Of a stretch of 64,000 nt of DNA, positions 51,086 through 59,776 are shown piece by piece. The notes below the pieces were generated by a model, which was given only the letters and a program-made list of their open reading frames with translations, did no database searches and had not been told where the DNA came from. The position numbers and the translations under genes are program-made. Position 1 is the stretch's first letter, and every line of letters begins with the position of its first letter. The stretch covers positions 1 to 64,000 of the forward strand of contig JBCBGC010000003.1 of assembly GCA_038527215.1 (NCBI GenBank), written 5' to 3'. Origin of the DNA: JAWPMV01 sp038527215 (GTDB lineage Bacteria > Bacteroidota > Bacteroidia > J057).

Positions 51086-53738
51086 GCGCTGGACGACCTT
51101 GCTGTTTCTTTTTGCGCTGCTGCCCATGATGGGCCAGCAGATCACCTATCAGGCGGTCAACCAAGCCCTGCCTGATATCCTGGAGGACATTTCCGCGAAA
51201 TACGAGGTGTATTTTTCCTTCGCCCCGGAATTATTAGCCCCGATCCGTACCAGCGTTCAGGCCAGTAATCAGCCTATTGAAGACTTCCTACATGATTTGC
51301 TCGATCCCTTTGAGCTACAGGCCCAACGCAGCAAAGGGCCTTATTTTTTCATCCAAAAAGCCCGGCGGACCGTTTCGATTCACATTCTGGATGCCGAGAC
51401 CGAAGAACCCCTGGCTTATGCCATCGTGCGCTCCCTGAACAGTCGCAGAGGCGCCTACGCCAATGCCCAGGGCATGGCAACCCTGGAATACGACTTACGA
51501 GAGGATTCTATCCTCAGCGTTCAGCAATTGGGCTACCTCACTCAGCGGATCAATGTGCAGGGCCGGCTCCCAGAGAACCTCACCTTGCACCTGACCCAGA
51601 ACCCGCTGGAACTGGAAGCGGTGGTGATTGAATACCAAAATGAAGCTATCAGCTTGCGAGAAGGGGCACAATTCAACCTCAACCTCCAGGAACTGCGGGT
51701 GCTGCCCGGGCTGGCGGAAGCAGATGTCTTGCTTTCGGTGCAGTCTTTACCAGGCATCGAATCCAAAGATGAAACCGCCTCCGGCATCAACGTACGGGGA
51801 GGCGGCAGTGACGAACTCATGGTGTACTGGGACGGCATTCCGGTTTACAACCAGGCCCATTTCTTTGGTACCATCACGACTTTTATTCCCAGTACGGTGC
51901 GGGACATCTCGGTGTACAAAAATTACATTCCCACTGAGTACACAGGAGCGACCTCCGGCCTGATGGAAATTTCTCTGCCCGACTCCATCCCGCTTCGTCC
52001 CAGAGCCATCCTGAATTCCAATATGACCCATGCCGATGCCATGGTGCATGTGCCCATCAAAAACAAAGTGGCCATCCTCCTGGCGGGCCGCCTATCCTTT
52101 CACGACCAGTTCAACTCCCCGACCTATGCCTCCCATCGGGACAAACTCTTTACCGGGACCCGGCAGGAAAAGGTGCTGGATAACCTGGCCATGGAAGAAG
52201 ATGAGGAAGAAATCCCTGTCTTGAGCGAACAAACCCTGCTGGCCTATCAAGACCTGAACGCCAAAGTGGTCTTTACGCCTAGCCCGAAAGATTATATCAG
52301 CCTGAGCCTGGTGCGCAATCAGGATCGCTTTTTCTTTGATGCCCGACAAGTAGAAGACGCCTTTTTGACCGAGCGAACCCATGAGGTATCTTTTCTCGGA
52401 GAAAATCTTTCCTACCAAAGACAATGGAATCGAAAATGGCAGAGTAACCTTAGCATCAGTCGAGCTGATTACCAACTCGACAATGCCGACCTTACCATCG
52501 ACGACGAAGGCGAAGATCGGCAGGAAACCACTCTGGCCAATACGCTTTTCAATACGGAGGTAAAACTTTCGGGCACCTATCAGCTGGACGACCACCACAG
52601 CTTTAGCCTGGGATACCAGTACAACGCCTATCAAAACAGTTTCCGGGTGGAAGAAGCTGATCCTTCGGAGCCCATCATCCGGGATACGCTGGAAGCCGAA
52701 GAGATTTCCCAGGGGATTTTTGTCCAATACCACTACTCCTGGAAAGACAAAATAGATTTCCAACCTCAGTTTCGCCTGGATCGGGTGCCTGGCTTACAGG
52801 AAACGCTCTTCAATCCGGTAATTGCCCTTCACTATCAAGCCTGGCCAAATCTATGGCTCAAAGCCTCCTATGGGCAGTATTTCCAGTTGATCCGCTCCTT
52901 GCAAGAGGGAGACCTGGATGTGTCCAATGTTTCGGAAAGTGTTTGGCTGCTCGCGGAGGGCTCTCTCCTTCCGGATGAGGAAGAGGAGTTGCCGATCATG
53001 GAAAGTCAGCAAGCTTCCATAGGCGCATTGTACAAGCATCAGGGCTGGCTGATAGATGTTGATGCTTACTGGAAAAAAACCGAAGACCTGACCTCTATCA
53101 ATCAGTTTAACCGTAACGTAGGCGTAGATTTCACCTATGGCTCAGCAGAGGCCATGGGCGTAGAACTGATGGTTAGAAAATCCTTTGGCCAGTATCAATC
53201 CTGGCTTACCTATACCTATTCCCGGGTCATGAACCAATTTGAGGATTTGCAGGCAGCAGCTTTCCCTTCTTCTTTTGACCGCCCTCACCAGTTTCGGTGG
53301 GTCCACAGCTTCTACCTCGCTCCGGTAGAAATCTCTCTGGGCTGGATGCTCAAGTCAGGCACGCCCTACACAGAGCCCCTGGGCTTGTCTTTTACCCCTG
53401 ACTCAAATGACCCGGACGACCCCGATGATCCTGACGATCCCGACGATCCGGACCTGGAGGATGGAGACTATGAAATCCTTTATGGCCCGATCAACAGCAG
53501 TCGCTTACCGCTTTATCACCGCCTGGATTTCTCTCTTTGGTATAAATTCCGCCCCAAAACCGGAAGCTATTCCGGTCAGTTGGGCTTCTCTATCCAGAAT
53601 CTCTACAACCAGGAAAACGTCTGGCAACGTTTCTTCTTCCTGCTGGATAGCAATGATGATGGAATCCCTGAAATCAACGAAGAGGAGCGATTTTTTCTCG
53701 GCTTCACCCCTAACGTATCTCTGCGAATTAATTTCTAG
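51063..53738 (+). CDS. TonB-dependent receptor with N-terminal STN-like domain
   Basis: About 891 aa. The start is not ATG: TTG at 51063 (or 51054) gives a signal peptide ending FALLPMMGQ. Domains in order: STN-like signalling domain (about 22-97), carboxypeptidase-like domain (about 100-190), plug (about 200-310, VQSLPGIESKDE, GINVRGGGSDELMVYWDGIPVYN), and a 22-strand-type barrel ending NVSLRINF. Together with the sigma/FecR pair it forms a transenvelope signalling unit whose ligand is unknown. A run of four DPDDPD-type Asp/Pro units sits in a late barrel loop (coding region about 53408-53455). Confidence 0.9.
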   Translation: MKKNKLSKRWTTLLFLFALLPMMGQQITYQAVNQALPDILEDISAKYEVYFSFAPELLAPIRTSVQASNQPIEDFLHDLLDPFELQAQRSKGPYFFIQKARRTVSIHILDAETEEPLAYAIVRSLNSRRGAYANAQGMATLEYDLREDSILSVQQLGYLTQRINVQGRLPENLTLHLTQNPLELEAVVIEYQNEAISLREGAQFNLNLQELRVLPGLAEADVLLSVQSLPGIESKDETASGINVRGGGSDELMVYWDGIPVYNQAHFFGTITTFIPSTVRDISVYKNYIPTEYTGATSGLMEISLPDSIPLRPRAILNSNMTHADAMVHVPIKNKVAILLAGRLSFHDQFNSPTYASHRDKLFTGTRQEKVLDNLAMEEDEEEIPVLSEQTLLAYQDLNAKVVFTPSPKDYISLSLVRNQDRFFFDARQVEDAFLTERTHEVSFLGENLSYQRQWNRKWQSNLSISRADYQLDNADLTIDDEGEDRQETTLANTLFNTEVKLSGTYQLDDHHSFSLGYQYNAYQNSFRVEEADPSEPIIRDTLEAEEISQGIFVQYHYSWKDKIDFQPQFRLDRVPGLQETLFNPVIALHYQAWPNLWLKASYGQYFQLIRSLQEGDLDVSNVSESVWLLAEGSLLPDEEEELPIMESQQASIGALYKHQGWLIDVDAYWKKTEDLTSINQFNRNVGVDFTYGSAEAMGVELMVRKSFGQYQSWLTYTYSRVMNQFEDLQAAAFPSSFDRPHQFRWVHSFYLAPVEISLGWMLKSGTPYTEPLGLSFTPDSNDPDDPDDPDDPDDPDLEDGDYEILYGPINSSRLPLYHRLDFSLWYKFRPKTGSYSGQLGFSIQNLYNQENVWQRFFFLLDSNDDGIPEINEEERFFLGFTPNVSLRINF
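53408..53455 (+). repeat. 9-nt tandem repeat encoding Asp-Pro-Asp units
   Basis: Five imperfect copies of a GAyGAyCCs-like 9-mer (for example GACGATCCC) encode DPDDPDDPDDPD. They lie in a predicted extracellular loop of the TonB receptor. Copy-number change would keep the frame, so the loop could vary in length. Confidence 0.75.
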
Positions 53739-53743
53739 GCCCT

Positions 53744-55456
53744 TCAGGCCCGTAACTTCTTAACGACCGAGGACTCGGCAAGGGCAGAGCCCTGATCCAG
53801 GTCGGTACGGGAGTCAAATCGAAGGTCAGGGTAGTCGTTCTGCTTGAGGAACAAAATGATGGTGCGCTTCTTCCGCAAGCGCCGAATGAGCTTAAGCAGA
53901 TGGGCCTCGATATGGGGTTCAATGGAACTAAAAGGTTCGTCCAGCAATAGAATCGGTTTGCGTGTGAGCAGGGCGCGGGTAAACAACAAGATGCGTTCCT
54001 GCCCTTTCGATAAGCCCACTCCCTGGCTGCCAATGCGATCATCCAGCTCCAATTTAGCTGCTTCTGGAAGGTCCTGTTGCACTTTATTGAGCAAGAGACT
54101 GGCCCCCTTTCGTTTGCTTGCCTTGCGACTATAGGAAATCGCTTCAAAAACCGTTTTGCCCAGCAAAGGATAATCCTCGGAAATCACGGTGACCAGTTTT
54201 CGCAGGCTTTTCAATTCTCCCTGGCGCACATCCTGCTCATCCACGAGGATGCGTCCCTGGTAGTCCGCTTGTATCCCCAGCAGCATTTTGACCAGGAGGG
54301 ACTTTCCGGCTCCGGTACCGCCCGTCACCAGGTGCAACCCGTGGTGATGCCACCTCGCTTCGATCTTGTCCAGGATCTTTTGTCCACCTACTGAAAACGA
54401 AACCTCTTCCAATTGGATATCGCCCTCGCTCAGCATGAGTTCGTCTTTCTGGTGGGCGTCCTCGGTGGGCAGTTCCAGCACCCCTTGCAACTTGCGCATG
54501 GAGATGAGACCAAGTTTCCAGGTGATCATGATGCGGAGACAGCGGCGGAGGACGGGCAGGATGGTGATAAGGAGCAAAAAAGCGGACAGCAAAGCCGCCT
54601 GATCAATCTGTACGCCCCTACGCTGTTGCCAGTAAATCACACCCATGATCACGGCCATCATGGCATAAAGCAAGCCTGGCACCAATACGTAATTCAGGCT
54701 GGAAAGCCGATGAAAGCTCAAATCCGTCTGGAAATTCCGGGTTGATCTTCGGAGAAACTTCTCCCGCTCGGGCGTCTCCCGGTTAAAGGCTTTGATGGTA
54801 ACAATGGCTTGCAGGCGCTGACTGACAAAAGCCAGCAAACCTGATTTTTGGTTGCGGCGACGCTCCGAAATGCCTTGCAGGCGGCGGTTCAACGCAGACA
54901 AGGGTAGCACCATCAGCAGGATGGCCACGATAGAAATCCCGGTAAGGGTGGGAGAAATGGTGTACAGCACCCACATCGATAAAATCAACATGAGGATATC
55001 TACCCCGAACCCAATCACGCCCCGAGTGAGATAGTTGTGAATACTTTTAAGGTCTCCACTGTATCGGAGCAGGTATTTCCCCACCCCCTTTTCTTCATAG
55101 ATGCGGGTCTGAAGTTTGAGTTGATGGGCAAAAAGCTGATTTCGCAGCTCATAGGTCAATAAGGTACCAATCGCGGCTACCCCATACCTTTTGCCATATC
55201 CCAGGAGCATATTTACTCCGATCAAACTGCTGAAAAACAGCAGGAAATGCGGGACCGTATCAAAGAATCCAGCAGGCAGAAAATCCAGGAAAGCCGAACG
55301 CTTGCCCCCTCCATCGAACATCAGGGTATAAAATTTCCCGATACTCACCGGAAGAAAAATGGCGGACATACTCGAAAGTATGCCCACCAAGCACAAGCTC
55401 ACCACCTTCGCTGGATGCCTACGGAAAAAAGGTCCCAGTATGGTCCACTGCACCAT
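53744..55456 (-). CDS. ABC transporter, fused permease and ATPase (exporter type)
   Basis: 570 aa half-transporter. Six membrane helices fill residues 15-310. The ATPase domain has Walker A GGTGAGKSLLV near 381-391, the signature GVGLSKGQERILL near 487 (LSKGQ in place of LSGGQ) and Walker B ILLLDEPFSS near 512. No N-terminal peptidase C39 domain. It starts 1 nt after the stop of the P-loop gene and is the last gene of a three-gene operon. The exported substrate is unknown; its partners suggest a dedicated transport system. Confidence 0.9.
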   Translation of the reverse strand: MVQWTILGPFFRRHPAKVVSLCLVGILSSMSAIFLPVSIGKFYTLMFDGGGKRSAFLDFLPAGFFDTVPHFLLFFSSLIGVNMLLGYGKRYGVAAIGTLLTYELRNQLFAHQLKLQTRIYEEKGVGKYLLRYSGDLKSIHNYLTRGVIGFGVDILMLILSMWVLYTISPTLTGISIVAILLMVLPLSALNRRLQGISERRRNQKSGLLAFVSQRLQAIVTIKAFNRETPEREKFLRRSTRNFQTDLSFHRLSSLNYVLVPGLLYAMMAVIMGVIYWQQRRGVQIDQAALLSAFLLLITILPVLRRCLRIMITWKLGLISMRKLQGVLELPTEDAHQKDELMLSEGDIQLEEVSFSVGGQKILDKIEARWHHHGLHLVTGGTGAGKSLLVKMLLGIQADYQGRILVDEQDVRQGELKSLRKLVTVISEDYPLLGKTVFEAISYSRKASKRKGASLLLNKVQQDLPEAAKLELDDRIGSQGVGLSKGQERILLFTRALLTRKPILLLDEPFSSIEPHIEAHLLKLIRRLRKKRTIILFLKQNDYPDLRFDSRTDLDQGSALAESSVVKKLRA

Positions 55457-55457
55457 C

Positions 55458-56534
55458 TTATGCTACTTTTGAGGTCAGTTTTAGGCGCCCATTGATACGG
55501 GTTTGCGGCTGAGGCAGACGCTGCACCACCTCTGGGCATTCCAGATCCTGGAGGTCCAGTACCGGCAGCTCAATGGTATTTCTAACTTCGTCCACCAGCA
55601 AAGGGCTGACGTTGATTAAGCCTGAGATCGCAAAGGGCTGACGATGAATCTGATGCAGAAAGGCCAAGCCACTCAGCACGCCAAGGCTGTCTCCACAGCT
55701 CAACATGATATGATCCACCGTAGCCATAAAAGGCTGATGCTGGAGCAACATCTTGGTTTCGCGCTGGAGCAAACCATCGGCAATTTCCACCACCACATAG
55801 TCGGGATTTATGGCCTCCAGTTTGGTCAGGAGACTCTCATAGATGGAGAGGATTTCCTCTAACTCGTACATATAGGTGGACGGGAAGCCCAGGTTCGAAA
55901 AATCCAAGGCCATATCGGCGCCGCAATCCTGCACAAATCTTTTGTCGCGGGAGTAAACCGTGCCGGTCAACTTGATGAAGCCTACCTTATGACCGCCCTT
56001 TTTCAGGCCCCGGCAGAGGTATGCCGCAGAGGTGGTCTTGCCACTGTCCATGCTGGACCCGACGGAGAGGATGACCTGATAAGGTCTTTTTTTCTCAGGC
56101 TTAAAGGAGATTTTCTCTTCGGTCAGGTATTGGGTGTTGATCACTTGCCCTTGCGGATTGACCGCATAGCCCACCAGACGCAGCTCCGTCGCCCCGATCT
56201 TGGAAAACTTGGCGTGGGTACTCTTGAGGATGCCGATGCAGCCGCCCTGCCCCAGAATCTGGTAGGTTTCCTCCACCTGGGTGGGCACATAGCCCTCAAA
56301 CTGGTTGGTGGCGTAACGATTGCCAAAGGTGGCCATGATATGGTCTCCGGGAAAGATATAGGAGTTTTTGCCGGTCGCTCCCTGGATAGCTTTGTGCTTG
56401 CCGATAGAAAGGACTTCAAAGATTCCCACGTCTCCCTCTTTCGGGATATAGTGCTTGATGCCTGCCGCACTGATGGTATACTCCTTTACGGACTTACAGA
56501 TGATCGCCTTTTTAATTTCTGTGTGACTGTTCAT
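55458..56534 (-). CDS. DUF1611/BioD-like P-loop NTPase
   Basis: 358 aa, soluble. The C-terminal half is a P-loop domain with Walker A GSSMDSGKTT at 159-168, a following ADMALDFSNLGFPSTYMY segment and the Walker-B-like VVVEIADGLLQRET near 246-258. The N-terminal half (about 15-145) is a beta domain (IFEVLSIGKHKAI, FPGDHIMATFGNRYAT) like the N-terminal part of DUF1611 proteins. Such NTPases are probably amide- or ligase-forming, but none is characterised well enough to name a reaction. It is the middle gene of a three-gene operon (gaps 3 and 1 nt). Confidence 0.75.
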   Translation of the reverse strand: MNSHTEIKKAIICKSVKEYTISAAGIKHYIPKEGDVGIFEVLSIGKHKAIQGATGKNSYIFPGDHIMATFGNRYATNQFEGYVPTQVEETYQILGQGGCIGILKSTHAKFSKIGATELRLVGYAVNPQGQVINTQYLTEEKISFKPEKKRPYQVILSVGSSMDSGKTTSAAYLCRGLKKGGHKVGFIKLTGTVYSRDKRFVQDCGADMALDFSNLGFPSTYMYELEEILSIYESLLTKLEAINPDYVVVEIADGLLQRETKMLLQHQPFMATVDHIMLSCGDSLGVLSGLAFLHQIHRQPFAISGLINVSPLLVDEVRNTIELPVLDLQDLECPEVVQRLPQPQTRINGRLKLTSKVA

Positions 56535-56537
56535 TGT

Positions 56538-57326
56538 TTAATAAAATTTGAAGGTGTAAGCCAGACTGACGCCGAGCAGTGAATAATTGTTGAAGGGGAG
56601 TTGATTTTTCGTTCCGGACTCCTGCGGAACATTGAGTTGGTTATAGGGACGTAGCCCCGTATTGAATTCTTTTTGCCAGGTGTAAAAAACGGTCAGGTAA
56701 AGATCCCTGCGGAGCCGCATCCTGCCCCCTACCGAAAAGCGATACCGATGCCAGCCGTTGGGTGCCCCCCAGATCACGCCTTCTTCCCCATCTTCCAGCT
56801 CTTCCGGATCGACCAGGTAGGCGATTTCTTCTCCGCCCTGGTAGTAAAAAACCTGGTTGCGGATGTAGGGAGAAAAACGCAGGGGCCAGTTTCGGTTGTA
56901 GTAAGACCATTTGTTGGAAAGGATGGCCCGTGCCCCATACTTGGGTAGTTGAGGACCGTATTTTTCCAGGCGCAAGCTGTTGGTCATGCGCCAGTGGTCC
57001 CATTTGACCCGGTGGCTGATCTGCGCTTCCACCCGGTGATAAGGGATGTTGCGCGTCCGGCCTTTGATGACACTGTAAGCATATCCCAGGTTGGCAGTCC
57101 ATTGGGAATTGAGCTTATGTTGCAGGCTGACCCGATTCTGCCTAAAGCCATAGCGGTATCCGTCCAGATCGAAAGAGGATAGATGTCCAATTGAGAGTGA
57201 GGTGGTTTTGGTGAACCGTAAGTTGGTGCTGACCAAATACCAGTTTTTAAAATCCTGGCTCAGGTCCTGGGCGCTTAGCACCCCGCCGATCAGCAGACAA
57301 CCCAAAAGAATTATTACTTTTCTCAT
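56538..57326 (-). CDS. Outer-membrane beta-barrel-like protein (DUF2490-like)
   Basis: 262 aa from the ATG at 57326; the ORF opens at 57359. Signal peptide 1-19 (IILLGCLLIGGVLSAQ). The rest is alternating-residue beta strands, with WYLVSTNLRFTKTTSLSIGH near 28, RVEAQISHRVKWDHWRMTNS near 97 and a C-terminal aromatic strand SLAYTFKFY typical of barrel insertion signals. The pattern fits the DUF2490 family. It is first in the three-gene operon with the P-loop NTPase and the exporter, so it could be the outer-membrane partner. Confidence 0.78.
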   Translation of the reverse strand: MRKVIILLGCLLIGGVLSAQDLSQDFKNWYLVSTNLRFTKTTSLSIGHLSSFDLDGYRYGFRQNRVSLQHKLNSQWTANLGYAYSVIKGRTRNIPYHRVEAQISHRVKWDHWRMTNSLRLEKYGPQLPKYGARAILSNKWSYYNRNWPLRFSPYIRNQVFYYQGGEEIAYLVDPEELEDGEEGVIWGAPNGWHRYRFSVGGRMRLRRDLYLTVFYTWQKEFNTGLRPYNQLNVPQESGTKNQLPFNNYSLLGVSLAYTFKFY

Positions 57327-57491
57327 TGTGGTGATTTGTGGAGGAAACGGGTCCGCCACTTTTTACCCCACCCCCCAGGGAGATTTTTTTTTTCGCCCTT
57401 CAGAAAAGGAGGGCCGTTTTTTTGGAAAAAAAGCTGCGATCAGGCCACATTCTGCTTCTTTTTTCCGTCTTTTGGCTGAATCATTCGTTAA
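57327..57491. other. Homopolymer-rich region upstream of the O-antigen-ligase-like gene
   Basis: Runs of nine or more Ts, then CGCCCTTC-AGAAAAG-GAGGGCCG and seven Ts, then seven As. The hairpin plus T-run looks like an intrinsic terminator on the plus strand. It also contains the promoter region of the minus-strand three-gene operon. No gene is supported. Slippage here could upset frame reading or base calling. Confidence 0.45.
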
Positions 57492-57542
57492 TCGATTTTT
57501 TTTCTGAAAACCTCCATCTCTCATCAGGAAGCCTACACGGCC

Positions 57543-58787
57543 TTGCTTAGCCTGGGCTTTTTCTTTTTGCCTTGTTCCTTTTCAGGAGCCAGCATTTCTT
57601 TTGGGCTACTGGCAGGCTTTGGCTTGCTCAGTATTTTTTTTCGAAAAAAATGGAGCCTACAAACCATTTCAGGTCCTGCCTGGGGCTTGACGGGTTTACT
57701 GCTTTTATTCTTGCTGGGCATGTCCTATACCGAGGATATAGCTCTGGCCTGGAAACGGTTTTTGATCCTGCTACCGGTAGGCGTGGTACCCCTGATCGGC
57801 GCTAGTCAGGGAAGCCTAACCCCCCGCCAACAGCGGCAGATAGCCTGGGCTTTCATCGCTGGCTGTCTGCTTTCCATCAGCTTGTGTCTGAGTTATGCCC
57901 TCTGGCAGGATCTACAGGAGGGTTTTTCCACTCGCCACTACCACTACGCCAACCTCACCCAATACTGGAGCTTTCATCCGCATTATCTTTCCTTCTTCCT
58001 CATGCAAGCCATTACCCTGCTGGGTTGGATGTGGTGGGAGGATTTTAGGGCTTCGAACAAAAAGCCTTCCTGGCTGCTGCTCGGGCTGATCGGTTTCTTG
58101 ACCCTCTTCATGGTCATCCTGGCCGCTCGCATGGTGCTGCTTTTGTTTGCGGGCTTCAGTGTGGGCGCCCTGCTTTACCTGAGTTATCGGATCGGGCAGT
58201 GGAAAAAAGGCCTGTTGGCCGTGCTGCTGCTGGGCAGCCTGGTTACCAGCTTTCTGTTACTCAATGACACGACCCGCAACAGACTAGCCCGGCTCTGGGA
58301 ATCTCAAAGCCTGATGCGAGAACCCAGTAACCAATGGGACGGTGGTACGGTGCGCCTTTTTGTCTGGCAATACAGTTGGCAAAAAATCCAGGATGAAATG
58401 CCCTGGGGCGTAGGCAGTGGGGATGTGAAACAGGGATTGGTAGATGCCTACACCGAAGCGGGTTTTACCTATGGCGTTGAAAGAACCCTCAACAGCCACA
58501 ACCAATACCTGGAAACCAGCCTGGGCCTGGGGATAGGAGGCATTTTGTATCTACTGGGCCTGATTGGCTATGGCGTTTGGTGGGGCATCAAAAACCATAA
58601 ACCGCTTTTTGTCCTGTTCTGGAGCCTGTTTTTCCTGGCCTGTATCAGTGAAGTGATGTTGAACAGAGTCTGGGGTACCTACGGATTAGCCTACTTCACC
58701 GCTTTCCTGGCTTACAGCTTGTCAGACCGGTCGGTCCAGTCTAGCTATAGAGCTCCCGATTCCGAAAAGGAATCAGCGCCAGGATGA
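57543..58787 (+). CDS. O-antigen ligase/polymerase-like membrane protein (Wzy_C)
   Basis: About 414 aa with ten to twelve membrane helices. The Wzy_C region near 265-330 has the loop WGVGSGDVKQGL ... LNSHNQYLETSLGLGIGGI, whose HNxYL motif is diagnostic. It joins or polymerises glycans at the periplasmic face. The start is uncertain: TTG at 57543 is used, but the frame is open back to 57492 with coding-like residues (ISHQEAYTALL) and no ATG before residue 60. The 3' end overlaps the convergent phosphatase gene by 47 nt. No other glycan genes lie adjacent. Confidence 0.78.
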   Translation: MLSLGFFFLPCSFSGASISFGLLAGFGLLSIFFRKKWSLQTISGPAWGLTGLLLLFLLGMSYTEDIALAWKRFLILLPVGVVPLIGASQGSLTPRQQRQIAWAFIAGCLLSISLCLSYALWQDLQEGFSTRHYHYANLTQYWSFHPHYLSFFLMQAITLLGWMWWEDFRASNKKPSWLLLGLIGFLTLFMVILAARMVLLLFAGFSVGALLYLSYRIGQWKKGLLAVLLLGSLVTSFLLLNDTTRNRLARLWESQSLMREPSNQWDGGTVRLFVWQYSWQKIQDEMPWGVGSGDVKQGLVDAYTEAGFTYGVERTLNSHNQYLETSLGLGIGGILYLLGLIGYGVWWGIKNHKPLFVLFWSLFFLACISEVMLNRVWGTYGLAYFTAFLAYSLSDRSVQSSYRAPDSEKESAPG

Positions 58788-59268
58788 TGGCCGGAATGTA
58801 GAGGCTTTCCCGCACCATGACATTGCCGGTGAGTAAGCCTACTGCCCCATTTTTCTGCTTGGAGTTCTCTGCCCCAAAGACGATATCGTCTGCTTCTCCC
58901 AGTTCCATGCCTGACTTCACCAGCTCTGCCACTTTTTTTGGTAGGCTAAAAGTGCAGGTTCTCGCTTCTCCCCTTCTTTCCTTATCCATGATCACCATCC
59001 AGGCAAAGGCTTCCATGCTTTCGCCCTTTTCGGCGATCCCGCCTTCTATGCCGACCCAGTAATCACCATCAGGCCGGGCAGTTCGGGCGGCGCGCGCCCG
59101 GTTAAAAGCCCCTTCCCAGGTTTCGGTATGAGACCTGGGTTGGTCGCTCACCCCCGAAGGAACGGAGATGCCTTCCACTGCCCATTTCTGGGTGGGAAAC
59201 ATCTGTTGAAAGCCCTGACGGGCGGCGGCAATTTTAATAGGATTTTGTGACGCAACGATGATGCGCAT
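58741..59268 (-). CDS. yjjX: Inosine/xanthosine triphosphatase
   Basis: 175 aa, DUF84 family. ASQNPIKIAAARQGFQ (6-21) binds the nucleotide; VPSGVSDQPRSHTETWEGAFNRA near 42-64 carries the conserved 'SGV..QP...ET..GA.NRA' signature; WVGIEGG near 71 and GAVGLLTGNVMVR near 138 complete it. It hydrolyses ITP/XTP to keep non-canonical purines out of nucleic acids. The stop lies inside the 3' end of the O-antigen-ligase-like gene. Confidence 0.92.
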   Translation of the reverse strand: MRIIVASQNPIKIAAARQGFQQMFPTQKWAVEGISVPSGVSDQPRSHTETWEGAFNRARAARTARPDGDYWVGIEGGIAEKGESMEAFAWMVIMDKERRGEARTCTFSLPKKVAELVKSGMELGEADDIVFGAENSKQKNGAVGLLTGNVMVRESLYIPAIILALIPFRNRELYS

Positions 59269-59436
59269 GGATGGGTTTGTTCAGGTTTGGGGCAATAATG
59301 GCTCTCAATTTAGGAATTTTTGCTCAATGGACGATGGAAGCGGGATTTGTCCTTTCTGCAAAAATCGCCCTAACGGGTGATGCAGCTATGGGCTTTGCCT
59401 GTCAATTTTGTTCTCCATAACAACAAACCAACACAT

Positions 59437-59697
59437 ATGAAATCATCACGCATCCGCAATTATTTGATCGGTCTGGCTTTCAGCCTGCTGAGTGCATTCA
59501 CCAGCAGTTGTAAAGGAGACCAGAACCCCTGTCCGGACATCAGCTGTCTGAACGGAGGGGAAGTAGTCGAGTGTAGTTGTCAGTGTCCGGCTGATTATAC
59601 GGGAGACAACTGCGAAATCTATTCCCCGGCCTGTCCCGGCGTAGAATGCCCGACTGGCCAGCGCCCAAACCCGCAAAAAGATTGTCAGTGCGAATAG
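59437..59697 (+). CDS. Small EGF-like lipoprotein
   Basis: 86 aa from the ATG at 59437. Signal sequence with a lipobox-like FTSSC (Cys25). The mature part has ten further cysteines. Six of them, Cys32, 37, 46, 48, 50 and 59, lie in CPDISCLNGGEVVECSCQC plus YTGDNC, the 'C-LNGG-C.C-YTG-NC' pattern of an EGF-like domain. A second cysteine cluster follows (66, 71, 83, 85). Disulfide-rich EGF folds are rare in small bacterial lipoproteins. First of three consecutive envelope-protein genes. Confidence 0.75.
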   Translation: MKSSRIRNYLIGLAFSLLSAFTSSCKGDQNPCPDISCLNGGEVVECSCQCPADYTGDNCEIYSPACPGVECPTGQRPNPQKDCQCE

Positions 59698-59776
59698 CCT
59701 AACTGACAAAAAAAGCGGGCGCTTGCTCAGATTTTGATAAATTGGGATTTCCTGAGAGTGGTTGGTAGACCTTTTC

